Assembly (NCBI GenBank): GCA_025766275.1
Contig: JAFKAC010000067.1
Span: forward strand, 270,748-334,747
DNA from: Lactarius indigo
Lineage: Eukaryota; Basidiomycota; Agaricomycetes; Russulales; Russulaceae
Direction of reading: 5' to 3'
Length of the DNA stretch: 64,000 nt
Numbering within the stretch: the first letter of the stretch is position 1; each line of letters begins with the position of its first letter. Both the position numbers and the translations under genes were made by a program. Positions 12,038 to 21,429 of this stretch are shown here, piece by piece. The notes beneath the pieces are model-generated. The model ran no database searches. It was given only the letters and a program-made list of their open reading frames with translations, and had not been told where the DNA came from.

Positions 12038-12330
12038 GTCACAATTGTAGTTTCTTCCTGCTGGTCTCACAATGTCCCAGCGATGGTCTATGGGGTTCCA
12101 CATAACCTCTGTCCAACAAAGATGGTCGAAATTGAACTCAACATGTTGAAAACAGTTGGGGCCATTGAACTCCACAAAATATCCAGTATCTTCTCCTCTT
12201 CCCCTCCACTGGGCTGCTCCCAGGAATTTTGTTGGTACATTGTGATCTCCTCTCCTTTTGAGGGAGTAAGGATGGAATGACGTCCACTGTTCTCTTGTCA
12301 AATACACCACAATGAGGATCTTGTTCTTAA
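12038..12330 (-). pseudogene. Outer element leader and gag N-terminus
   Basis: This piece parallels 11226-11520 of the inner element, with the same N-terminal gag words (TREQWTSFHPYSLK, FNFDHLCWTEV). It joins leftward across the inner insertion to gag at 3668. It shows the same CpG-to-TpG/CpA substitutions relative to the inner copy. Confidence 0.8.
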
Positions 12331-12836
12331 TGTTATGCCCCACTGGTGTTAGTCCAACTTGGACTCTTTGAGGGCATAGACAACTTAGCAAAGAATAGGC
12401 AAATGGGGATCATGTGTCAACCCAATGCAAGCTGAACAGGGGCACTATGGGCACACACTGCAGCAAAGATGAAGAAAGACTATCCCTTGGCAGATAGAAG
12501 TGGAAGTACTCTTAGTCAGAGACTAAGGCAGATGAGTGAGTCAAGATGGTGGATTGAAGAAGACCAAGATGGGGACTCTTGGTCTTCTTAGATGACTATT
12601 TATACAGATACATGCGGGCTTTAAAGCGCTGCTGGAACAATAGAGAACCAATAGCATAACTAGCTTGAACCCTAGTACAGCTATCCTAGGAATGAGTCAT
12701 ACACGAGTCACAATCACATGTAAACTATCATGCTGACTGATATGATGTAAGAGTCCATGACTAATACTAATACCAGGCCATAGTCATAACTGGCCATGAG
12801 TCATATACAATGAGTCATTCAGTCCATACCATAACA
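12331..12836 (-). repeat. 5' LTR of the outer element
   Basis: 506 bp from TGTTATGCCCC to CCATAACA. It is more diverged from the two inner LTRs than those are from each other, with several small indels (for example near 12370 and 12800). This fits an older insertion. It abuts a gene fragment beginning with ATG at 12840. Confidence 0.85.
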
Positions 12837-12839
12837 TCT

Positions 12840-13153
12840 ATGGTCAACAAGTGGTTCATTGCCCACATCCAGCAACTGGGAACTCCATTGACTTCTCCTG
12901 GGTGGACAAGGTATGTGCTTATTCATTTTCAGTTCCTGTAACTAACACGGAGTGTTGGCACTGCAGATACATCAATGAGACAATTGAATGCGACCACTCA
13001 AGGTTCACATCTGATGCCAATGTGAACCCATATCTCAACTTCACAAGTGCAGATGGCAAAGGCGATGCGGATGATGGCACTGCCAGTGGTGGTGTGTCAG
13101 GTAATTTGGTTGGGGCGATTGGCAGCATGGCAGGCATTCTCAAGCATGTGTAA
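12840..13153 (+). pseudogene. Gene fragment at the LTR junction, function unknown
   Basis: A short coding stretch begins right at the LTR edge (MVNKWFIAHIQQLG). It has a typical 56-nt intron (12911-12966, GTATGTGC to CTGCAG) and continues in frame as YINETIECDHSRFTSDANVN to a TAA at 13151-13153. About 85 codons remain. The end is rich in Gly, Asp and Ser. I do not recognise the family. The clean intron argues for a real gene whose 5' part was cut off or separated by the outer retrotransposon; the ATG next to the LTR may be chance. Base composition shifts back toward CpG-containing DNA from about 13000 on. Confidence 0.45.
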
Positions 13154-13912
13154 TGGGCTGTATTTTTTTAGTTTTGAATAAGATTTATTCGTTCTCACAA
13201 ACCTCAATATGTCTGATTAAGCAAGCCTGGTTGAAGTGGTGATTATATTGAGGACAAATGTGGCCCTGAGACCAGGATTCATGATGACATCGTTGCTGGA
13301 CAGGGCCCAGCAATCCTGGGGACATGCACTGTGTCAACCGGCAGCAACAATTACAGAAAGTCCTCAGGTCAGACACCAGGACAAACCTTGGATGTTTAAC
13401 TCTTGAAACCAGGGTGATTGTTGACACTGCGGCCAGACATGGCCCAGAGATCCTGGGCACATGTACCAGTGATGACAACTGAGTGATGACTACATCAAGA
13501 TCAAGCACCACTCCCAAACATCCTCAGGTCAGACACCAGGACAACCTCAGGATGCTCTGGCTCTTGAAACTGGGATGATCGGGTGAGATTGCCGAGGATC
13601 CATTGAGTTTTGATGCTAAATGCAACCTCGGAAGTGTGCTCGGCACAATTGTCATTGACTCCCGAGTAAATTTTGGAATGGCACTCAGGCTTAGTGGCCA
13701 CTCATACAGGGGCTCGGCTTCGTGATCAACAGAATTCATTTTAATTGGGTACTACGTTTAAGCGACAAAAACCATCAAATTTTCTTGTTGAGGACATCCG
13801 CCGCTTAGTCGCTTCCCACCTAACCTCAGGACAGTTTCCCGTCCCAGTGGTGTACGATTATTCCGTATTCAAACACATTACATAAGTGATCGAAAGATAC
13901 ACGATGACGTTC
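13154..13912. repeat. Gene-free stretch with diverged direct repeat
   Basis: No gene is supported here. A 24-bp word (TCCTCAGGTCAGACACCAGG plus ACAA) occurs at 13361 and again at 13521, each followed by a related CTCTTGAAAC segment. Similar GGCCCAG...ATCCTGGG words occur at 13301 and 13441. This looks like two degenerate copies of a unit of about 160 bp. Confidence 0.5.
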
Positions 13913-15048
13913 TCAGTCCTTAGAGGCCTCCTTTGATTCCGAAGGGCCCGAAGCCTCTCCACCAGTAGAACCGGTCGCATGAGTATGCTGGGAGTCCTTG
14001 TGCTCGCCTGCGATCCGACGGGCTTCCTCATGTATATCCAAAATTTGCTTCGAGGTCGAAGTGTAGAACGATCGCACGCGCTGGCCAAGGGGGGAACCCA
14101 AGGCACGCGTATAATACTGTCAACGCGAAGCATCAGGTGAGGCGTATATGGTGAGCTCAAGTGTTCACATACATCCCCAGCAACCTTGGTGTAGCCCTTC
14201 TGCTCGTCTACAGTCTTGGCGCGCTGCGTGGCAGTCTGGAATGTACTGGTCACCTTGCCGGATAGTGTTTGATCAGGACCAAGCGCTTTGGCGCCGATAG
14301 ACACATCGAGAGACTGAAAGTAGTTCAGGAAGCGCGTAGAAATACCCTTTTCGTCTGTGGATGTAGTCACTTGAGTGTGAATGAAGTTGGACAACGACGT
14401 TGGGCTCACTATCAAGTTGGATGGCACGTTGTAGGATACTGTCAGAAAGTTTATATCCCTTGGCCAAGTATTCCGCGGCAACTGGACAACCAAAAATTAC
14501 CCCAGAGTCTTGTATCGCACAGAGAATACTCACTGCCTGCCCTCGGCTTGTCACTCTGATCAAGAGGAGAGCCCGGCACGTGCGGAGCTTCCTCTTCGTC
14601 TGGGTGCACAGTATCGGAGTGCACGCTCAGATGAGCACCATCAAGTGAACCACCGTTCAGCTACATAGATAATTCAATGGGTAACAGCATTCGTAGAGCG
14701 AGAAGTGACCCCACTATGAGAGCTGTCTTTGCAGCGTTGGGTTTCTCGAAGTGTATCACCGCTGATTTTGAAGGGCCGGTCTCATCGAGGTTGATTTGCG
14801 AAATCCTTCATAAGATTTATCATAGAACCATAGGGAACCCGCATCGGAGGAACAACGCACTTTCCACAATAGCTAGAAGACGGCAATTTAGAGAGTGACA
14901 CAAGGTTACGCAATCAGATAAGCGACATACGAGAAGAAATCATGCAGCTGTTGTTCCGTTGTGGAAGCAGCAATACTCGAAACCTGTCGCTATCAACGAA
15001 ATCTAAGATATGACAAACTATGATACGCACATTGACAGTGTAAGACAT
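13913..15048 (-). CDS. vip1: Vip1-like RRM protein
   Basis: This is an RNA-recognition-motif protein of the fungal Vip1 family, annotated elsewhere as actin-cytoskeleton/RNA-binding; its precise role is unclear. Exons joined by hand give MSYTVNVSSIAASTTEQQ, then a 12-nt micro-exon (14861-14872, encoding most of YCGK). Next come the RRM strand ISQINLDETGPSKSAVIHFE and an acidic linker. The family C-terminal domain follows (AAEYLAKGYKLSDSILQRAI, RFLNYFQSLDVSIGAKALG, VRSFYTSTSKQILDIHEEAR). It ends TGA at 13913-13915. There are about seven short introns and all joins keep frame. Only 168 bp separates its ATG from the upstream gene's stop. Confidence 0.85.
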
Positions 15049-15216
15049 GACGAGGAGAGATAATCAGGCTCAAGGGCCCTACAAACCCTTAAGTATCTCT
15101 TTCTTTGCTCCACTGACGTCACTCGTATAAATCACGTGTCTGATGGTTTACATTTACATTACTGCTAGTGCAGGATCTAAGTACATATAAGACAGGATAC
15201 CACACAATTCAACCTC

Positions 15217-18200
15217 TCATTCGTCAAACTGAATTGCGGTCGTAAGACAATGTGCAGAGTCAGGGTCGAAAACACGACCTACCTGGACAATGAGCGAGCC
15301 GGGGAACGGTGTGAGACGCCCATTCATGTCACTGTAAGACTGTTCGGGTACGTTGTGGATTTTTTCCGTGAATCTTGTCAACCGGCCGGACTGTGTCGGC
15401 TGGCGTCGCAAGTTCTTCAATTTGAATATTTGTCCAAGTATGCGCGGCACGACCTAGCCAAAGCCGTGAGAAATGGAACTGTGGGGAGCTAGGTTGTTCA
15501 TACCCGATCAAACAAATCCTGGGACAAAAGGCTACGAGCTCTTGATCAATAAAAATCAAAACTCAATCGTGATATCGACTCACCCTTTACGATCCAATCC
15601 AAGAACATCTGCGACCTTTCTTGGCTGCCGTCCATAATTCGGCTCCTTAGGACTCTCGAACGTCGATGACTGTCAGGCCACATTCATCAGCCTAGAATAT
15701 GATGCTTGTAGTGGAGACTTACGTCATGAGTAGCACCAGTGATGTCGACCAAAATATGTTGGCCCTTGGCGACTGCAGTGCCTGCGACATTCGCGGCAGA
15801 TCTTGCGACCAAAAGTAAGCTAGAAAGCTACACCACAGTCATGGTCAATACATCGCCTTTCTTGTATGTTCTAAAACCTAGAACTCACAGGAGGGTCCAG
15901 GCCTGGGTCCCTTTGTGAGCACTAATCTCTGCACGACGACAGTTGAAGCTTACGAAGTGCTTCAAAAACGTAGGGTATGACCTCAGTATTCGCATCTTTC
16001 TCAACCAAGCGCACAATTTGCTCTCGCTGGGCCACCTTGTCGTCGTCGAGGTAGAAGTTGACAACATGGGCGATAATTTGCGAGAAAAGGGCAGCAGTGG
16101 TTACAACCGACGCAAGAAGGCTGTTGGCCAGGCTATCCAACTCGCTGTCGCTCGTTTGTGAACCGGTGGCCTTTACTAACACGCTCAAGAAACGTTCACT
16201 ATGGTCGTTCTTCCCGGATACCCAGTGTAAGACCGAGTCGGTGATGCCCTCGACGTTCACCTGCACTCAAGGTTCTCAGTTCGTATACCAAGGTATCAAG
16301 TAGCGGGCAACATACCAAACCTCGTGTCAACTTCACAAGATGGCCTTTGAGATACCGTATCATCTCGCGAGTAGCTTCTTGAGACTGTTCTCGCAAGGCC
16401 CAGTCATTTGACGGATCTGTGTTACGATAAACGTAGCTGGAGGAAGTGGCTGAGTAAACACTATCCAAACTAGACCAGATTCGAGACTCACTTTCCGATT
16501 TTTGCAAACCAGCTGTATAGCTCCTGTTCCCTGTAAGTACCCCGAGGATTTCCCTCGACCTTCAGAGGCAGCCCAATCTAGGACATGACTAGATGAGCAT
16601 CGTAATTTGGTGCAGTAGCCTGTACACACAATATCGTTGGAAAGCCAGTGAACTGGAATAAGGTTGATGACATCCCGCACGATGTCAATATATTTAGTGT
16701 GGACACCAACACCTTTTAGCTGCTTCCTCTTGATCAGTGCGTCCGTGAGGCTGGAGAGTGCTTGGGCAGCGCTCTTCAGCTCTTGTTCGTCTGTAAGTAC
16801 GTGCTCGACCTTCAAGGGCACACAATAAGTGAGACGACGGCCGGCATGTAATGGAGGACGCACAGATTCAAAATCGAGGTGGACCCCGCCAGTCAAGATC
16901 TCAAGCCGTTGCCGAGCGCTCGATGTGTAAGTTGCTGGCTGCGCGAGTAACCTCTGAACCTCTGAGTACGATTTGACTACGACCGTGGGTCCAGCCGGCA
17001 GACGAGGACGACCCCATTCGTACTTGCGCCCCACGTCATCAGGAAAATCCTTTGCAAACTCTCTCATCTTTTCTGGTACCATCATCGGGAAGTGAGCATA
17101 TGTAGAGCCTGCGGGGTAGTAATCCGGCAGGTGACGGAACAATAATTTTGACAGCATGCCCCCGTAGGACCCATCCGCTGTGTCCGCCTGGCAATCGTTG
17201 TAACCCCAAGTAGTGAGATTGAATGCTTGTGAAGGGGTGTCAGAGACGCTGGTCAGATGAAGAAGTGAGAACCGCATACGGGTAAAATCAACAGTCAAGA
17301 AGCGATCGCCTCGTGTAAGAGCGACGGCATCACCAAGAATCGCACGAGATGTCGTGTAGCCCGGACAGAGCCCGGCACCAGGCATGGGTTCCTTAGTCTC
17401 TTCCGCTTGCATGCCGACATATAGCTCCAAGTTATCGATGTCATGATACAAAGTCTCAGCAGCAGCCTCGGAGATAGTCAGTAAGAGGGATGTCAATATC
17501 AGGTGTCAACTGACGGCGACGCTCTCATCGGAGTTCCATTCCAGGAATGACTTGTAGGCTACCGGCGATTATCAGCGACTCTCGGGAAAGCGCACTCGGA
17601 CCAAAAGTACTTACGGTTCAACCCCATGAACTCCCGAAACTCGTTTAACTGAAGCAGGGGGATAAGACCCCAACGTAAACGTGATACAAAATATACTTAC
17701 CGTGCATGCACCCCACGCCCGACCTTGCTCGATGCCCAACAGTTCGACCACACGCAACACCTCTGGCGTCCCACGTGCCCCAAAAGCGCGGGCAGGTGCT
17801 GCCGTCGCATTTTGAAGGATGCGTGCTAGGTCTGCGTCTGCAAAGCGTCCGTTGGCACTACGTTTAAGGCTGTGAGGGCAAGCGTGAGTGGCTCCATTGT
17901 AGAATCAAAAATGGCATTACAAACCCCCCGAATGTCCACTTTTTGATATCTGGGCCAGGGTTCATCGCTCGCCGCGCGTTCGCAGTAAAATCTTTCACCG
18001 AGACCTATCGGGCGTTCAGTTACCGAAAGTTGAGAAGTCAAGGAAAGTACCCTACTGTCTTCATATCGACCCCTTTCATCGACTCCGCAAAAAGTTTCTC
18101 TGTCCACTCCACATCAGGCTCTGATACGGCCGCATGCCAGCGATACAACAAATTGAATTCGATGGATACAACGTTGCCCTCTCCACGTGGGGAGACTTCG

Positions 18201-19638
18201 TGATCAAGATCACGCGTGTTCTACGACGAGTCTTTCAGGAAACAGGCGAAGATATTTCATTCTAGCTCACCATCAAGGGGTCTAGGCGCCAAGGAGATCC
18301 ATCTCGCACCAAACCAAGGATGGACCCAACGTAATCGCGCAAGATGATCTGCATAAAGTACCCCGTATTTACCAGGCGGGCCCTTTGAAAAATCTCCTCG
18401 TCTTGGTCGGCGAGGGTAGCAGGATCGCAGAGCCGTGTGTCTTTGAAGGTTCCGTGTTCGTTGATGCAGAGGATCTTTTCTGCAACATACTCCGAGGCCA
18501 ATGAGGCAGGTGCGAAATGAATGGCGTGTATACGGTAGACTTACGTTGTGATTGCGGCTGAGGATGACTAGAAGCGCGCAAACTGCGGGCGGCATATAGA
18601 TCAAACGGCTGTCCGAAAATACATCGTTCCATAGCCTGCCAGTGCCATCCCTTCGGCGTACTTTGTTGACTTCGTCTTGCGAGTTGCCATACAGTGGACT
18701 TAGATCCAAATAGCTGCTCGCGTTGTTTCGCGTCCAACCTTTTACACTAAAGTCCGTGTTGAAAATGTTGTGTATGATAATTTCTGCAAAAGCAAAGAAC
18801 AGGGAGGAGATTCCACCAGGGTGTTCCTTGAACTCGTCCCGCTTAAGAAGTTTATCGAATACCAGATCCGCGGAGGGTAAGGAAGCCGGGGGCAGGCAGC
18901 GCAGTGAAGGAACAGAGCGGGCATAAGGTGAACCCGCCTTTCCCATGGAGGGTATGAGTGGATTATAGTCTGAACCATCAGCAGGGCGGTAAGCATAATT
19001 CACAGATCTTGTGCGATAGGCGTCGGTGGGGTCACGGGAGGTATTGACAAGCACAGTTCGACTCCCATCAACCGGTGCCTGTTGATTCGGGGCAGGAAGG
19101 GCAAGATATCCACTAGGGGGGTGGGGCAAGTCCTTGTATACTAAATGGCTGCCTTGTGAATATAATATATCCAAACGCCCGAGGTAAGCTCACATATTCC
19201 AATGACGTATTGCTGCAGCTTCAAGCTGAATTCCGGAGATTCGCCGCTTAATCTGGCCATCAATGTCAAAAGTTTTTCAAGCTAACATAAGAACTGCGTC
19301 ATGTGGTGTACCAATCAACGAACTGAGAACACATACGAGAAACTTGCGATCATCAATGGTACCACCGAGATTGGCGGCAGCATCAATGTACGCAGGCTGG
19401 TAAGGGTGTGAGTCCAAAGTGGTGTCATAGTGCAATATAAACAAGCACGCACAAGATCGGAAAGCGAAAATGCTGGACCACGGTCGACGGCATTCCTGAT
19501 GTCAGTAAGAGGCCGAGACAACAAAGGAGGGACCGGGTGTGCGCCGTACGTATGCAGCGGAGCGTTGGAGGCAGCGAGATACTGGGCAGCAGTTTGCAGG
19601 CCGTCGACGGCGCGGTCGACCTGATCACGAAGAGACAT
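15217..19638 (-). CDS. ppo: Psi-producing oxygenase / linoleate dioxygenase (peroxidase-P450 fusion)
   Basis: The enzyme is a Ppo-type fatty-acid dioxygenase: a haem peroxidase domain fused to a P450-like domain, with many introns. The peroxidase half shows IIIHNIFNTD (distal His; 18740-18780) and EFNLLYRWHA (catalytic Tyr and proximal His; about 18140-18170). It also shows RGTPEVLRVVELLGIEQGRA and the GLCPGYTTSRAIL segment (about 17340). The P450 half shows IDIVRDVINLIPVHWLS (about 16640-16700), a helix with SVVTTAALFSQIIAHVVNFY, and ExxR as EALRLDPP. That last motif is completed by a 14-nt micro-exon (15889-15902). The C-terminus reads VVPRILGQIFKLKNLRRQP and closes with a 12-nt last exon. 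No cysteine is present between ExxR and the stop, so the haem-thiolate ligand seems absent. Confidence 0.9.
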
Positions 19639-21429
19639 AACGAAGTGAGTTTGTGTGTGTGTGTGGGATTGGAGAACAGTGCCACATTATAGACGAGAGG
19701 CGAGTGGTATTTATATCGGGTGGGCGATGCGAAACGAGAAGGGCTTCCAAGAAGGCACCCAGATCTTCGTCACGGAATATCAAGTCACACGGTCACGATA
19801 CGGAGCATAGCATCGACCGACCGTGGTATGGCTAATTTCAATTTCCCACAGCTGGGCGCTGATAGCACTCATCTCTGACCACCGTGGCCAGCCCATTCAG
19901 CTCGCGTTTCTATCCACGAAACTTGCCAAGGCTTTGCTGAACATGAGCAGGGCCATACGGAAACCGTCCCCCTCAAATGGCCGTGACTTCTGACCCCCAG
20001 AACCGCCCATCCTTAGTTGCTCATATGACGAATGTAGCCATGGCGCTACGCCCACGCGCGTTTGTCAACTCAGAGTGATGAGACCCGGCGTTATTATCTC
20101 GTTTCGTATACCAAGAGGCCCTAGGCCTAAGGAGCATCCGGTAATTTTGATCCCGTTCTAAAGAGTACGTTACAGTAATACTCTTCCATCCAAGCTTCCG
20201 TGTAGTCTAGCCGAAGACAATACAGTCACGTTGCCCGTCTAGATTTGGGCACTGGCTTAGAGGGCAACATCAGTACAGTAATCTAACACGAAATCGCCCA
20301 TCACACTGCATGTTACACCATGCCACAATCAACAATGGAGCAAACGGCTGTGCCGTTACAGTACCGACTTGGCCCCGCAGGAAGTGGTACACAAGGATGT
20401 GATCATCCTACAATCATCATCGTCATCAATGGCACCGCCGTAGTACCCTCAGTCAGGGATTCCGAGGCAAACTTATGCAGTAGCTCATCTACGAAGAAGC
20501 CAGGGCCTCGTTCTTGTGCCCAAGGAACCAATTCCGAGTTGGGGAGTTGCCGAAGTCGCCCTCCCAAACGCCGCAGGCTTAGTGGCAGGCGATGGCAGGG
20601 GGCAGTGTGCCATAATGAAATGCCTTGTGCCTCACGGTGCGACCACAAATAAATCGACGTCGCGGTGCCCCTTTTCTTTCCCAGTCCATTGATTTTTAGG
20701 GTGGCACGCGGAGTCAAGGCAGATTCCGAGGACAAGCCCCTGAAAACCCACGTCTTAGAAACTGCCACATGAAGCTGCCATGCTGAAAAAACCGTTGCCG
20801 ACCGCTCAAAATGCCTACGACTAGGAACCAGAAGCCAGACCATACACGGTCAGTGGGCGCCGAACCGATCTGTTTCCCCAATTCATTCTGTAATAATGTA
20901 ATACTGCAACGATCGGTCCAAATACAGCGTAAACACCTTGAGTTAACAAAGAGCTAAATATAGAGCGTTCTAAGTACTTGACAGAACGCATAATTGCTGT
21001 AACATCTCTTACGCATAAGGCAGGTCCATTCCATACAATGTCCCAGTACAGAACTACGCTGTGAAAGGCCAATAATATGAAAAAATAGCATCAGCGGACG
21101 AGAGGCGCACGCGTCCGGCGGTACAGCGGAACTCTAAATCAGGACGACTCGATCCAACAATGCGAAAAAAGTACCTATAAGAGAAAGAAAAAACGTTGAT
21201 AAATATGTGTAGAACAGAACGTCAGAACTGCGGTGCTGGCACCCTCCAAAAAAAAAAGTGAGAAAGCAGGAAAGCGGAATGTGATGTTCAGACTGGGTAT
21301 CTGCTGTTTTAAGAGGATGAGCGGGTCTCTCTGATCATCTACCGTTCCAAAAGTCCTGCAGACAGCCATCTTCGTTCGTCATCCCGCGAAAAGCATCTCG
21401 AAACCGCAGTCCCATCACCCTCCGGCAGT
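19639..21429. other. Intergenic, no gene supported
   Basis: About 1.8 kb between the Ppo start and the mucin stop, so it should hold the Ppo promoter and the mucin 3' region. A short GT run lies at about 19650-19663. Open frames at 20320-20652 and 20403-20843 overlap on opposite strands and show no recognisable protein features. Confidence 0.5.

Larger units (their letters stand above)
1..12836 (-). mobile_element. Outer Ty3/gypsy LTR retrotransposon, 3' end outside the window
   Basis: The element reads right to left. Its 5' LTR is 12331-12836 and its leader and gag start are 12038-12330. The rest of gag is 1465-3668 and protease plus start of reverse transcriptase is 1-1313; integrase and 3' LTR lie beyond base 1. 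It is split by an inner element of the same family (3669-12032) and by a solo LTR (2166-2782). Continuity is seen because the sequence lost at 3668 resumes at 12033-12038 at the matching place in gag, judged against the intact equivalent around 11219-11226. All frames contain stops, so the element is dead. The right flank after the LTR is TCTAT; its partner at the other end cannot be seen. Confidence 0.85.

Noticed and set aside
11522..12836. LTR-leader-LTR arrangement as a tandem or recombinant element pair
   Set aside because: The leader at 12038-12330 continues exactly from the broken gag at 3668, so a nested insertion explains it more simply.
15870..15885. KKGDVLTMTV near 15840-15870 as an extra P450 exon of ppo
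   Set aside because: It resembles a family word, but no pair of splice sites of reasonable length keeps frame on both sides; the route through the 14-nt exon does.
20320..20843. Overlapping open frames in the Ppo-mucin gap as a gene
   Set aside because: No domain, no plausible introns, and opposite-strand overlap in an ordinary intergenic region.
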